Positions 16,322 to 26,220 of a DNA stretch of 64,000 bases are shown piece after piece. Every line of letters begins with the position of its first letter. The stretch's first letter is position 1. Source of the DNA: Pseudoalteromonas aurantia (GTDB lineage Bacteria > Pseudomonadota > Gammaproteobacteria > Enterobacterales > Alteromonadaceae). The notes under the pieces were generated by a model. The model ran no database searches. It saw only the letters and a list, made by a program, of their open reading frames with translations, and was not told where the DNA came from. The stretch spans positions 1-64,000 of the forward strand of contig NZ_PNBY01000058.1 of NCBI RefSeq assembly GCF_005886875.1, written 5' to 3'. Position numbers and translations under genes: made by a program.

Positions 16322-18580
16322 CTAGCTTGCTTGCCGCACTTTGGCGACTTTATCAACGGGCTGCGCATTATCATCTAGCAAATTCATATCAAAATCGAAT
16401 TCATCTACCCGAATCGCTTTTTCGCGCTTTTTATTATAATCAATTAGCTGTGCATACTCTGTCGCATTGATTAGGTTAGCTGCAAGTGCATTGTCTAGCG
16501 TTTGAGAAAAACGCACACCGGCTTTAATTTCTTTTTTACGCAATGCTTTTTTAACCTTTGCCAATAAATCTAAGCAAGCAAGTTTTGCTTTAAATGCTTG
16601 CTCGTTTATATCGTGTCCGTCACCCGGACTTGGTTTTACTAAATGGGTTAGCTGCACTTTAAAGGCGGTATCTTGCTGTGCAACCTTCGCTAATTCTCGG
16701 ACCATATCATCTGAAATAGCTGGCATCTTATGACGGAATTGCAGCGTAATTGTACGCATTAATTTACGCGTACCAGATGCTGGGAAGTTATCTAAAAATT
16801 TGTGAAGCGCCTCTTCTGCTTTTTGTAGTGACCAACGCGTTGCGTAATGAAAATAAGGGGCTGCTGATTGTCTATCGCTAATCGCTACTTTTTGCTCATA
16901 GTACTTGATTGATGCCATTGCGCCATATAAGTGGCTCATCACATCGCCCAGTCTCGCCGATAACATTTCTGCCTGTTTTAGCTTTCCGCCCAATACCAAC
17001 AATGAGAAGTCTGCATAAACAGCCAGTTTTGCCGACAGTTGATGTACAGCTTTTTCATATTTTTGTACTTCTGGTAACGCTGATTTACTGCCTGCGCTGA
17101 AGGGTAATAAACCCAAACCAAATGCACGGAAACTATTAGCAACACTGTAACCCACCGTCTTTACTAAGATTTTATTGAACGTTTTATCGGCAGATTTATC
17201 TTCACTATGAATAGATTCAACCATCGACTGCAAATACGGGTGACAACGCATAACACCTTGACCAAATATCATCAGATTACGCGTCAATATATTCGCACCT
17301 TCTACCGTAATGGCAATAGGTTGTGCAACATAACCACTCGCCAACGTATTCTGAGGTCCATTTTGTATCGCTTTGCCTGCCTGAATGTCCATTGCAGAAT
17401 CGAGAACATCACGGCCAACTTCCGTCATATGATACTTAGCGATTGCTGTAACCACTGACGGTTTCAAACCCATCCCAAGCCCTTCGGTCGTCAATACGCG
17501 CATTGACTCTTGCAGATAGGTTTTACCTGCGATATCCGCAAGCTTTTCTTGAATACCTTCAAACTGACCGATTGATAGGCCAAACTGTTCTCGCACCGCT
17601 GCGTATTCTGATGCCGATTTGAATGCAGCCTGACTGGTTGATACACCCAATGCCGGTAGCGATATTCCGCGCCCCGCCCCTAAGCAACTTACGAGCATTT
17701 GCCAGCCTCGGCCAATATTCTGTTGGCCACCAATAATAAACTCCATAGGAATGAATACTTTATCACCTCGAGTTGTACCATTGTAAAAGCGGATACCCAT
17801 TGGATCATGGCGGTTGCCTAATTCTACACCAGGGTGCGATTTAGGGATAAGGGCACATGTAATACCTAAATGTTCTTTACCACCGAGTATCCCTTGTGGA
17901 TCTTCCACTTTAAATGCCAGACCAAGTACAGTCGCAATAGGCGCAAGCGTAATGTAGCGTTTGTCCCACGTTACTTCCATACCAACCACTTCTTTGCCTT
18001 CAAACATGCCTTTAGTGACAATACCTCGGTCAGGAATACCCCCAGCATCAGAACCCGCTTCTGGACTTGTTAACGCGAAGCATGGGATCTCTCTACCGTT
18101 AGCAAGTCTCGGTAAGTAATGCGCTTGCTGCTCTTTTGTCCCGTAATGAAGCAATAACTCACCTGGGCCGAGTGAATTCGGCACCATAACCGTTACGGCA
18201 ACAGCTGAAGACTTTGTCGCAATTGTCCCTACAATCGTTGAATTGGCATAGGGGCTAAATTCTAAACCACCAAATTCTTTTGGTATAATCAATGAAAAGA
18301 AACGCTCTTTCTTTAAGAAGTCCAAAATATGGTCTGGTAAATGTTTGCTATTCTGAATGACAGAATCGTCAACCATTGCCATTAACTCTTTTACTGGGCC
18401 GTCTAAAAAGGCCTGCTCTTCACTTGAAAGCTTTGCTTCGGGCACAGCTCTCAGTGCGTCAAAATCGGGTTTACCCTGATAAATTGACCCTTCTAACCAA
18501 ACATCCCCTGCATCTAAGGCTTCTTGTTCAGTGACTGAAATACTTGGTAATACTTTTTTTAATTGTGTTCTTAAGCTCAT
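16322..18580 (-). CDS. fadE: Acyl-CoA dehydrogenase, FadE type
   Basis: A 752-residue flavoenzyme catalysing the first step of fatty-acid beta-oxidation. It shows the acyl-CoA dehydrogenase core (FALTSPEAGSDAGGIPDRG, the FAD-binding signature) at about 165-480 and the long C-terminal DUF1974-like region specific to FadE. It lacks the hydrophobic N-terminal extension of the 814-residue E. coli enzyme, so a soluble or peripheral form is likely. ATG 18580 (MSLRTQLKK) is taken over the ATG two codons upstream. It stands alone, with its own terminator. Confidence 0.92.
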   Translation of the reverse strand: MSLRTQLKKVLPSISVTEQEALDAGDVWLEGSIYQGKPDFDALRAVPEAKLSSEEQAFLDGPVKELMAMVDDSVIQNSKHLPDHILDFLKKERFFSLIIPKEFGGLEFSPYANSTIVGTIATKSSAVAVTVMVPNSLGPGELLLHYGTKEQQAHYLPRLANGREIPCFALTSPEAGSDAGGIPDRGIVTKGMFEGKEVVGMEVTWDKRYITLAPIATVLGLAFKVEDPQGILGGKEHLGITCALIPKSHPGVELGNRHDPMGIRFYNGTTRGDKVFIPMEFIIGGQQNIGRGWQMLVSCLGAGRGISLPALGVSTSQAAFKSASEYAAVREQFGLSIGQFEGIQEKLADIAGKTYLQESMRVLTTEGLGMGLKPSVVTAIAKYHMTEVGRDVLDSAMDIQAGKAIQNGPQNTLASGYVAQPIAITVEGANILTRNLMIFGQGVMRCHPYLQSMVESIHSEDKSADKTFNKILVKTVGYSVANSFRAFGLGLLPFSAGSKSALPEVQKYEKAVHQLSAKLAVYADFSLLVLGGKLKQAEMLSARLGDVMSHLYGAMASIKYYEQKVAISDRQSAAPYFHYATRWSLQKAEEALHKFLDNFPASGTRKLMRTITLQFRHKMPAISDDMVRELAKVAQQDTAFKVQLTHLVKPSPGDGHDINEQAFKAKLACLDLLAKVKKALRKKEIKAGVRFSQTLDNALAANLINATEYAQLIDYNKKREKAIRVDEFDFDMNLLDDNAQPVDKVAKVRQAS

Positions 18581-18832
18581 AATCAACTCATCCGACCAGC
18601 TACATATAACTACATTACGGCATAAAAATTAGATTAGATCAAATACTCAATTAAGTTTTTAACGGCTTTGCTGCTATAAAATCGAAAAAAAGCAGCATAA
18701 TATACATAAAATCAAGCTATTAAGTTTTAAATATTAAATTTATGTTATTTAGCTTAATTTAGTGAATTAACAGTACGCAGCGATAAATAGGCCTTGAATA
18801 GTGTATTCTAAGCAAATAAACCGATAAATCAT

Positions 18833-19759
18833 CTAGCGCTTTTTCAAATTTACCTCTCGCCATTTAAGCCAATTATGACGCCAACTAACAATATCAGTGC
18901 ACAGACGTGAAACCACATTGCCTAAACAGATCAGTACCAGTCCCATATTCGCATTTAAGCTCCAAACATATCCTTCAAATATGCTCTACATAGCCAAAGC
19001 AATGACCGGGGTGCAAACTAAAATATAGGCTGCATTACTCGCACCAATACGATTAACTAATACTAAAAATGCAGTAAAACCGAGTACTGAAGCAGGGACA
19101 GCCAAATACAATAAACTGCTGATATACAACATGGTGAACTCAAAATTGAAACTTAATTCTTTTAAAAATATGACAATTAGTAGGCATGCACATCCATATG
19201 CCATTGCATAGCTGGTTGCAGTGAAAGGGAGGATCCCTTTGTTTGTATTTTTAACGCTCAACATGTTTCCGATTGAAAAGCACCATGTACCAACCAATGA
19301 GTAAAACACACCGTAAAATGTAGCGAGTGACAATTGCAAAGCAGATAGCTCGTTCACAAATAAAAAACCGATGCCAGCCAACCCAAAAAACATACCGAAA
19401 AAGAAATTCAGCGTGATAGATTCGCCAAAGAATAGTCGACTGTGAATACTATTAAAAAGTGGCGTAGTTGCCATAAGTAAAGCAACTAACCCACTTGGTA
19501 TATAAGCAGTAGCGGCATAAAATGCGATGAAGTTGAAGCAAAATAGACTAGCACCTTGTAGTGCAAACCAAATATGATTTTGATAAGACGTAGATTGTAA
19601 TAACTTCAATAACTTGCCTGCAACTAGCATGATCACAGCAGCAATACAAAACCGATAAAGTATCGACACTTCCAAAGCCACAATGCCGTGCTGCCATTTA
19701 ATCGCAATCCAAGACAATCCCCAGATACAAACCAATAAAACATATAGAATGAGTGACAT
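18833..19759 (-). pseudogene. EamA/DMT-family transporter interrupted by an amber codon
   Basis: The frame starting at 19759 encodes a ten-helix drug/metabolite transporter (MSLILYVLLVCIWGLSWIAIKW...) but stops at TAG 18986-18988 after 257 residues, in the last repeat (VCTPVIALAM). The same frame continues without gap for 50 more codons (SIFEGYVWSLNANMGLVLIC..., ending VNLKKR) to TAG 18833-18835. That gives the usual 300-odd residue length and the expected final helix and cytoplasmic tail. The gene is therefore full length apart from one nonsense codon. Loss of function is likely because the last helix is lost; amber suppression or a sequencing error are alternatives. Confidence 0.75.
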
Positions 19760-19928
19760 AACAGACTCCTAGTAAATAGTGTCACCCATTATCTATGGTG
19801 AACCAACTCTGATATCTCACGTTGTTGCCGTCGTTAACACGATCTTGCGGTTATTATCTCCACCTGAAATCGTCACTCGTTGCGAGTATAAAATACTTAC
19901 GATAAGCTAAATCATAAAATTAAGTAGC

Positions 19929-20285
19929 TTATCGATTAGTGGATGCCAAACAAAAACCTTCATGCTTCTTCTGCGCAAAGAGGCTGTTCCCATCAATCAC
20001 ATAGCCAGTACTACTTTGCGCTAGCTGCGCATCAGCAAGATCAGCTCTTTTACCCTTACAAGCCATTGCATATGCTTTTAAGTCGATTTTATTGGTCGAA
20101 AGCAGTATCGCTATATGCAAAACACCATCAACATTCATTACTATCGTTTTAAATACTGTCTCAGGCTTTAAACAGAGTTGCTAAGCCGCATCATTGGCAA
20201 AGTTTACCGAGGTTTCAATCTGCTTAAATTACAACACTTCAAAAAGTATCTGGTGTTTTGACAAGGATTTTATGGCTGGTGTCAT
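19929..20285 (-). pseudogene. ybaK: Decayed Cys-tRNA(Pro) deacylase (YbaK-like) remnant
   Basis: One frame of 119 codons from ATG 20285 reads MTPAIKSLSKHQILFEVL, a TAA (20229-20231), 15 codons, a TAG (20181-20183), then VFKTIVMNVDGVLHIAILLS and KRADLADAQLAQSSTGYVID followed by NSLFAQKKH, before TAA 19929-19931. The pieces line up with YbaK: MTPA start, VFKT(L/I) block, MADP..AQRSTGY block, PLGQKK block. Two stop codons and a missing C-terminal quarter (the family has about 155 residues) mark it as a pseudogene. YbaK removes cysteine mischarged on tRNA-Pro. It neighbours another broken gene. Confidence 0.75.
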
Positions 20286-20386
20286 AACCTATCCTTAGTG
20301 CAATATACGTCTTAATATTCACGACTAGATTAATTCAGACATTAGACTAAAGTCTATAAATGCACCTTTTTTGAAGGTTGGACAAT

Positions 20387-20608
20387 ATGCTCAATCGTAA
20401 CGTTAGAGTTTTATTCTTCATCATTATCGCTTTCTCTGCGATCAATTTTATGGTGACCGAGTATGCTTTATGGACAACAAGTTTAGCTTGTAGCAGTAAA
20501 TGTGAGGTATTAGGGTGTAAATCTGGAAAACTAATGTTTGGTGAGCGACGTCGATTGATTGGCTGTAAATGCGATAGCAAACAAGACTATCTTGTATTAT
20601 TAAACTGA
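20387..20608 (+). CDS. Small membrane-anchored cysteine-rich hypothetical protein
   Basis: A 73-residue protein. The N-terminal hydrophobic helix (VLFFIIIAFSAINFMV) is followed by a short segment with five cysteines (CSSKCEVLGCKSG ... GCKCDSK). This suggests a single-pass protein with a periplasmic disulfide- or metal-binding tail. ATG 20387 is preferred to an in-frame TTG at 20378 because GAAGG lies nine bases before it. I recognise no family. It converges on dnaJ, sharing the hairpin at 20615-20640. Confidence 0.6.
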   Translation: MLNRNVRVLFFIIIAFSAINFMVTEYALWTTSLACSSKCEVLGCKSGKLMFGERRRLIGCKCDSKQDYLVLLN

Positions 20609-20614
20609 ACATGT

Positions 20615-20640
20615 AAAAAACGGTGCACTAGGCACCGCTT
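20615..20640 (-). terminator. Rho-independent terminator of dnaJ
   Basis: On the minus strand GCGGTGC pairs with GCACCG and is followed by a run of six T, just after the dnaJ stop codon. The plus-strand version has only a short T run. Confidence 0.75.
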
Positions 20641-20665
20641 TAATTCATGACTTTAGCCATCAAAT

Positions 20666-21796
20666 TTATTTAGTTAAGTCATCAAAGAATTTTTTCACAC
20701 CGTCGAAGAAGCCTTGTGCTTTCGGGCGGTTTTTGTTGCCTTCAGAGCCCATGCTATCTTCTAGCTGTTTTAAAAGCTCGCGTTGGTGTTCATTCAGGTT
20801 AACCGGTGTTTCAATAACAACTTTGCAGATCAAATCACCAACTGCACCACTGCGTACAGACTTAACACCTTTCGCGCGCATACGGAACATTTTACCAGTT
20901 TGACTTTCAGAAGGGATCTTCAGGTTAGCACGACCGTCTAATGTCGGTACTTCAATCTCGCCACCCACTGCTGCCGTTGTAAAGCTAATTGGTACTTCAC
21001 AGTAAAGGTTGTTACCGTCACGAACAAATATCGGGTGTTCTCTTACTGACACTTGTACATACAAATCACCCGCAGGTGCACCATGCATGCCAGCTTCACC
21101 TTCACCTGATAAGCGTATACGGTCACCAGTGTCAACACCCGCTGGGATTTTCACAGACAGGGTTTTCGTTTTTTCTACGCGACCTTGACCATGGCACTTA
21201 TTACAAGGATCTGAAATTGTCTGGCCAGTTCCATTACAGGTTGGACAAGTTTGCTGCACAGCAAAAAAGCCCTGACGCATTTGCACCTGGCCAGCACCGT
21301 GACATGTTGAACATGTTTTAGGTTTAGAGCCTGGCTTAGCACCACTGCCATCACATGGTTTACAAGCAACCCATGTAGGTACTTTAATTTCAACTTCTTT
21401 GCCACGCACCGCTTCTTCTAAAGAAAGGTCCATGTTGTAACGTAAATCGGCACCACGCTGCTGGCGAGATTGACGACGGCCACCGCCACCACCAAAAATA
21501 TCACCAAACACATCACCGAAAATATCGCCGAAATCACCTTGACCACCACCATGGCCGCCACCGCCATTTTGATCAAATGCAGCATGGCCATATTGATCAT
21601 ACATTTGACGCTTTTGACTATCAGTCAGTACTTCGTAAGCTTCTTTTACTTCTTTGAATTTAGCTTCGAGTGCAGTATCACCTGCTGTACGGTCTGGGTG
21701 ATATTTCATTGCTAAGCGTTTATATGCTTTTTTTATGTCACGTTCACTGGCGTCTTTACTCACACCTAGTACGTCGTAATAATCACTTTTTGACAT
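20666..21796 (-). CDS. dnaJ: Chaperone DnaJ
   Basis: A 376-residue Hsp40 co-chaperone that delivers unfolded substrates to DnaK and stimulates its ATPase. It has a J domain (residues 1-70, KYHPDR with the HPD motif), a glycine/phenylalanine-rich linker (about 75-115) and a zinc domain with four CxxCxGxG-type repeats ([32 protein letters not shown]), then the C-terminal beta domains. ATG 21796 ([11 protein letters not shown]) is the family start. It lies 141 bp after dnaK on the same strand, with a long hairpin between them. Confidence 0.97.
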   Translation of the reverse strand: MSKSDYYDVLGVSKDASERDIKKAYKRLAMKYHPDRTAGDTALEAKFKEVKEAYEVLTDSQKRQMYDQYGHAAFDQNGGGGHGGGQGDFGDIFGDVFGDIFGGGGGRRQSRQQRGADLRYNMDLSLEEAVRGKEVEIKVPTWVACKPCDGSGAKPGSKPKTCSTCHGAGQVQMRQGFFAVQQTCPTCNGTGQTISDPCNKCHGQGRVEKTKTLSVKIPAGVDTGDRIRLSGEGEAGMHGAPAGDLYVQVSVREHPIFVRDGNNLYCEVPISFTTAAVGGEIEVPTLDGRANLKIPSESQTGKMFRMRAKGVKSVRSGAVGDLICKVVIETPVNLNEHQRELLKQLEDSMGSEGNKNRPKAQGFFDGVKKFFDDLTK

Positions 21797-21888
21797 AGTT
21801 ATCACACTACTCTAATTGGTTGGCAAACAAAGTATCTGCCAAGATGGTAATCTGTAGTTGAGCCCACATTACCAAAATTTACATACAC

Positions 21889-21926
21889 TAAGGGCGCGAC
21901 AAGCGAAATTCGCCAGCGCGCCCTTA
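21889..21926. promoter_or_regulatory. GC-rich hairpin between dnaK and dnaJ
   Basis: TAAGGGCGCG (21889-21898) pairs perfectly with CGCGCCCTTA (21917-21926), with a further GCGAA-ATT-CGC mini-stem inside the loop. It lies right after dnaK and has no T run on either strand. It fits an mRNA-stabilising or partial attenuation structure that would favour DnaK over DnaJ more than a complete terminator. Confidence 0.6.
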
Positions 21927-21937
21927 CAAGTCAACAA

Positions 21938-23869
21938 TTACTTGTTGTCTTTAACTTCTTCAAACTCGGCATCAACAACATCGTCGTCTTGCTTCGAAGA
22001 GCCAGCACCCTGCTGTTGCTCACCAGCTTCAGGACCCGCTTGCTGTGCTTGTGCCTTAGCTTGTGCAATTTCCATTAGCTTTTGTGATTTTTCTGCAAGT
22101 GCTTGTACTTTAGCATCGATATCTTCTTTGCTATCACCTTTGATTGCAGTTTCAAGCTCAGTTAAAGCCGCTTCAATTGCTTCTTTATCTGCTGCTGGAA
22201 GTTCCTCACCGGCTTCTTCAACTTGCTTACGCGTGCCGTGTAGCATCGCATCAGCTTGGTTGCGTGATGCAACTAATTCTTCAAACTTTTTATCTTCTTC
22301 AGCATTTGCTTCTGCATCACGTACCATTTTTTCAATTTCTTCATCATTTAGACCAGAAGAAGCTTGGATTGTGATCTTTTGCTCTTTACCTGTATCTTTA
22401 TCTTTAGCAGATACATGTAAGATACCATCAGCATCTACATCGAAAGTAACTTCGATTTGCGGTGCACCTCGTTGTGCAGGGCGAATACCTTCAAGGTTGA
22501 ACTGACCAAGAGACTTGTTATCGCTTGAACGTTTACGCTCACCTTGTAATACGTGGATAGTTACCGCTGACTGATTGTCTTCAGCCGTTGAGAATGTTTG
22601 CGATTTCTTAGTAGGAATCGTTGTGTTCTTCTCAATTAGAGCAGTCATAACCTGACCCATAGTCTCGATACCTAGAGACAATGGTGAAACGTCTAGTAAT
22701 AGTACGTCCTTAACATCACCAGCTAGTACACCACCTTGAACCGCAGCACCAACTGCTACTGCTTCATCAGGGTTTACATCTTTACGCGGCTCTTTACCGA
22801 AAAACTCTGTCACTGTAGTTTGTACTAGTGGCATACGTGTTTGACCACCAACAAGGATGATGTCATTCACATCACTTACTGTTAGGTCAGCATCAGCTAG
22901 TGCACGCTTAAGCGGCTCGATTGATTGAGTTACTAAGTCTTCAACTAAAGACTCAAGCTTGGCACGAGTAAGCTTCACATTCATATGCTTAGGACCCGTT
23001 GCATCAGCCGTTACATAAGGAAGGTTAACTTCTGTATGCTGTGCTGAAGACAATTCGATCTTCGCTTTTTCTGCCGCTTCTTTAACACGTTGCATCGCTA
23101 GAGGATCAGTTTTAAGGTCGATACCTTGATCTTTCTTAAACTCATCTACTAGGTAGTTTATTACGCGATTATCGAAATCTTCACCACCAAGGTGCGTGTC
23201 ACCATTCGTTGCAAGAACTTCGAATGTGTGCTCGCCATCTACTTCATCAATCTCAATGATTGAAATATCGAATGTACCACCACCTAAGTCGTATACAGCA
23301 ATAACGTTATCGCCTTGCTTTTTGTCCATACCGTATGCAAGAGCAGCAGCTGTTGGTTCGTTAATGATACGCTTAACTTCTAGACCAGCAATACGGCCCG
23401 CATCTTTTGTCGCTTGACGCTGTGAATCATTAAAGTACGCAGGTACAGTGATTACGGCTTCTGTTACTTCTTCACCAAGAAAATCTTCAGCTGTTTTCTT
23501 CATTTTTTTAAGTACTTCAGCTGAAACCTGTGGTGCAGCACGTTTTTCGCCACGTACTTCTACCCACGCGTCACCGTTATCTGCTTTCGCAATCTTAAAT
23601 GGCATGATATCGATGTCACGTTGTACTTCTTCGTCTTCAAAACGACGACCGATCAAACGTTTGATTGCAAATAATGTATTTTGTGGGTTTGTAACCGCTT
23701 GGCGCTTAGCAGGTTGACCTACAAGCGTTTCACCCTCTGCAGTAAATGCAATAATAGAAGGGGTTGTACGATCGCCCTCTGCGTTTTCGATAACGCGTGC
23801 TTTTTCACCATCAAGTACTGCTACACAAGAGTTAGTAGTACCTAAATCGATTCCAATAATTTTACCCAT
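21938..23869 (-). CDS. dnaK: Chaperone DnaK (Hsp70)
   Basis: A 643-residue ATP-driven chaperone. The nucleotide-binding domain ([13 protein letters not shown] at the start, [21 protein letters not shown]) spans about 1-380. The substrate-binding domain ([16 protein letters not shown]) and a helical lid follow, ending in the charged tail [10 protein letters not shown]. Length is standard. A sigma-32-like promoter lies 50-75 bp upstream. Long antisense open frames over this gene (for example 21858-22505) are codon-bias shadows. Confidence 0.98.
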   Translation of the reverse strand: MGKIIGIDLGTTNSCVAVLDGEKARVIENAEGDRTTPSIIAFTAEGETLVGQPAKRQAVTNPQNTLFAIKRLIGRRFEDEEVQRDIDIMPFKIAKADNGDAWVEVRGEKRAAPQVSAEVLKKMKKTAEDFLGEEVTEAVITVPAYFNDSQRQATKDAGRIAGLEVKRIINEPTAAALAYGMDKKQGDNVIAVYDLGGGTFDISIIEIDEVDGEHTFEVLATNGDTHLGGEDFDNRVINYLVDEFKKDQGIDLKTDPLAMQRVKEAAEKAKIELSSAQHTEVNLPYVTADATGPKHMNVKLTRAKLESLVEDLVTQSIEPLKRALADADLTVSDVNDIILVGGQTRMPLVQTTVTEFFGKEPRKDVNPDEAVAVGAAVQGGVLAGDVKDVLLLDVSPLSLGIETMGQVMTALIEKNTTIPTKKSQTFSTAEDNQSAVTIHVLQGERKRSSDNKSLGQFNLEGIRPAQRGAPQIEVTFDVDADGILHVSAKDKDTGKEQKITIQASSGLNDEEIEKMVRDAEANAEEDKKFEELVASRNQADAMLHGTRKQVEEAGEELPAADKEAIEAALTELETAIKGDSKEDIDAKVQALAEKSQKLMEIAQAKAQAQQAGPEAGEQQQGAGSSKQDDDVVDAEFEEVKDNK

Positions 23870-23916
23870 GAATCTTCTCCGACTTCAAAATTCGTTGTTC
23901 TGTTTAGATGACTTGT

Positions 23917-23944
23917 AAATAGGGGCGGTAAAATCTAATTCAAC
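23917..23944 (-). promoter_or_regulatory. Sigma-32-like heat-shock promoter of dnaK
   Basis: On the minus strand GTTGAAT (23944-23938), 12 bases, then CCCCTATTT (23925-23917) match the sigma-32 consensus CTTGAAA / CCCCATNT at close to the usual spacing. It ends 47 bp before the dnaK start codon. Confidence 0.65.
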
Positions 23945-24096
23945 CGTAAAAACAAAAAAAAATGCACTTTTTTTGAAATTTTTTCTATAAACGTCTTTTT
24001 TAGGCAAAAAAACATCAACAATAGCGGTTTATTAAACAGGTATGACCAGATATGCTACCCATCATTACAAAAAAACGAATTATATAGGATCCAACA

Positions 24097-24897
24097 ATGA
24101 CCTTCGATGAAATAATTACTAATCCGCTATTAAAAGCAAGCCCTTGCGAGTTAACATTTCCACAAAATTGGTGTCAAGGCCGTACGGCTTTTGGCGGGCT
24201 TTCTGCAGCAATTATGCTGCAAAACATGAAACACCAGCTAACAGATGAACGTCGGTTGCTGTCAATGAGTACTAATTTTGTCGGGCCTCTGTTCGCCGAA
24301 CAACCGTTTATTTTAGAGACGCAAATACTCCGTAGTGGCAAAAACGCAACTCAAATGTTGTGCACAATTAAACAAGACGCAAAAGTTTGCCTGATTGCGC
24401 AAGCCTGCTTTGCAAAAGAACGTGTGTCAAAGGTCAATGTGCCTGTAACTCATCAGCATAATTTGCGCCCAGCTAGCAGCACACACGTGCTGCCCTATCA
24501 GGAGAATGTCATGCCAGCATTCTTTCAACATGTTGACCTAAATTTGCAAACCGGTGACATGCCATTTAGTGGTTCGAATAACTCAAATCTAGGTGGCTGG
24601 ATGCGTTTTAAAAAAGCCCCATCTGATAACCTAAACGAATTACATCTACTTGCATTAGCTGATGCTTGGCCTCCGACTTTATTACAAATGGCCAACTCAC
24701 CTTCTCCTGCTAGTAGTATGTCTTGGTATATTGAGTTTGTGCAAGAGGTTAATCTCGATAACGATGCATGGTTTGGCTTAGATGCACAAACACACCATGC
24801 CGCTAATGGCTATGGTCTAGAAGATGCAAAAATCTATGCACCAGATGGCACGCTGTTAGCAATTAGCAGGCAAACAGTCGCCATCTTTGATATGTGA
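24097..24897 (+). CDS. Acyl-CoA thioesterase, double-hotdog (TesB-like) family
   Basis: A 266-residue protein of the thioesterase-like superfamily. The N-terminal hotdog holds WCQGRTAFGGLSAAIMLQNM, the usual GxxxGG region with its helix. The C-terminal hotdog contains LHLLALADAWPPTLLQ, where the conserved aspartate of TesB-type active sites would be, and WYIEFVQEV. It would hydrolyse acyl-CoA in the cytoplasm; chain length is unknown. GGATCC before the ATG provides a ribosome binding site. It stands alone on the strand opposite to dnaK. Confidence 0.78.
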   Translation: MTFDEIITNPLLKASPCELTFPQNWCQGRTAFGGLSAAIMLQNMKHQLTDERRLLSMSTNFVGPLFAEQPFILETQILRSGKNATQMLCTIKQDAKVCLIAQACFAKERVSKVNVPVTHQHNLRPASSTHVLPYQENVMPAFFQHVDLNLQTGDMPFSGSNNSNLGGWMRFKKAPSDNLNELHLLALADAWPPTLLQMANSPSPASSMSWYIEFVQEVNLDNDAWFGLDAQTHHAANGYGLEDAKIYAPDGTLLAISRQTVAIFDM

Positions 24898-24973
24898 TAA
24901 CCATTCGCTTTTTGGCTAATTGGCATAACAAAAACAATCACCAAAACAAATTGCACTCATACACACGATGTAT

Positions 24974-24993
24974 CACACTAGAGATATAGTGTG
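24974..24993. promoter_or_regulatory. Inverted repeat at the pqiA start
   Basis: CACACTA and TAGTGTG flank a six-base loop right at the candidate pqiA start codons. It could be an operator or a translation-controlling hairpin; the sequence does not decide. Confidence 0.35.
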
Positions 24994-26220
24994 GGTGTGA
25001 TTGGCTTTATCGTGATAATAGCGTGCAAACAATGTGATAGATTAGTTCAAGTTGAACAGTTAAGTACTCAGCAAAAAGCAACATGTCCAAATTGTGGCGC
25101 GCATTTAATTACATGTCGACAAAATCTATCACAATGGAATATGGCATTTGCCATCACTTCTTTATTATTTTTATTTACCAGTCTCTATCCTAGTTTCATT
25201 TCTTTTAGTCAACATGGACTAACCCAGCAAATTAGTCTTTGGCAAGCCTGTATATTACTCAGTGAAAAATACAATGCCGTACTCGCAGGTCTCTTTTTGT
25301 TTACCATCTTATTGATGCCTGTGTATGTATGCCTATTAACGTTAATTTCTCATAGTAAACTTTGGCCAAAACTCAGGTTAAGTATTGCACGAAAGCTGAC
25401 AAAGAGCTTTAGCTACATTACCCCTCTTAATTTGGCTGATATATTTTTGGTTGCAGTGCTCGTAAGCGCATTTAAGTTAATGTCGCTGGCTGATCTGACT
25501 CTGGGATATGGCTTTTGGGCTTATGTTCTTTTTGTTATTTGCTTTATTGAACTTCTGACATTGGTAGATGAAAGTGAACTTTGGGAGCGTCAACAATGTC
25601 AATTTGAACCTGTTGAACATTTATGCGGTCAATCCGCAATGTTAAACAAACTACGCCGCTGTCATATTTGTAACCAATTATCTCACGAAGATACTTGCCC
25701 ACGGTGCGAAGCAAAAACCTATTTTAGAAAACCTAACTCTATGGAGCGTGCAACTATCTGGATGCTTACAGCACTGATACTATTAATACCAGCCAACCTC
25801 CTTCCTATAATGGACACGATAAATTTAGGTCAACATACACCCGCGACGATTTTTTCTGGGATTGTTATTATGTGGAAGTCTGGTTCATACCCGATTGCGA
25901 GCTTGATTTTTCTTGCCAGTATCTGCATTCCAATAGTCAAAGCCATATTACTTTTTTACTTAATCGCACAAACAAGCAAGTGCCATTCCCCTAAAAAGGC
26001 CAGTCAGTTATATAGGCTGCTTGAGATAATTGGTAAATGGTCCATGATCGACGTATTTGTTGTCATTGTACTCGTGTCATTAGTTCAGTTAGGAAATGTC
26101 TTGACTGTTGAGCCAATGATTGGAATAGTCTTCTTTACTACCATGGTGTTATGCCAAATGATCGCCGTACACAGTTTTGACCCTCGAATCCTATGGGATA
26201 AATACCACGCATATGAATGA
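24991..26220 (+). CDS. pqiA: PqiA/YebS-family integral membrane protein
   Basis: About 409 residues with two PqiA domains, each preceded by a zinc-ribbon pair (CKQC...CPNC near residues 12-35, CHIC...CPRC near 226-244) and each with four membrane helices. PqiA works with the MCE protein PqiB and lipoprotein PqiC in lipid transport across the envelope. The start is uncertain: GTG 24991 falls inside a hairpin (24974-24993), and GTGs at 24997 and 25012 are equally possible. All precede the first zinc ribbon. The stop overlaps the pqiB start by eight bases. Confidence 0.88.
   Translation: MGVIGFIVIIACKQCDRLVQVEQLSTQQKATCPNCGAHLITCRQNLSQWNMAFAITSLLFLFTSLYPSFISFSQHGLTQQISLWQACILLSEKYNAVLAGLFLFTILLMPVYVCLLTLISHSKLWPKLRLSIARKLTKSFSYITPLNLADIFLVAVLVSAFKLMSLADLTLGYGFWAYVLFVICFIELLTLVDESELWERQQCQFEPVEHLCGQSAMLNKLRRCHICNQLSHEDTCPRCEAKTYFRKPNSMERATIWMLTALILLIPANLLPIMDTINLGQHTPATIFSGIVIMWKSGSYPIASLIFLASICIPIVKAILLFYLIAQTSKCHSPKKASQLYRLLEIIGKWSMIDVFVVIVLVSLVQLGNVLTVEPMIGIVFFTTMVLCQMIAVHSFDPRILWDKYHAYE

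Noticed and set aside
21858..22505. 215-codon open frame opposite the dnaK 3' end
   Set aside because: Serine/alanine/cysteine-rich translation is the typical antisense shadow of a highly codon-biased gene; no start signal or family.
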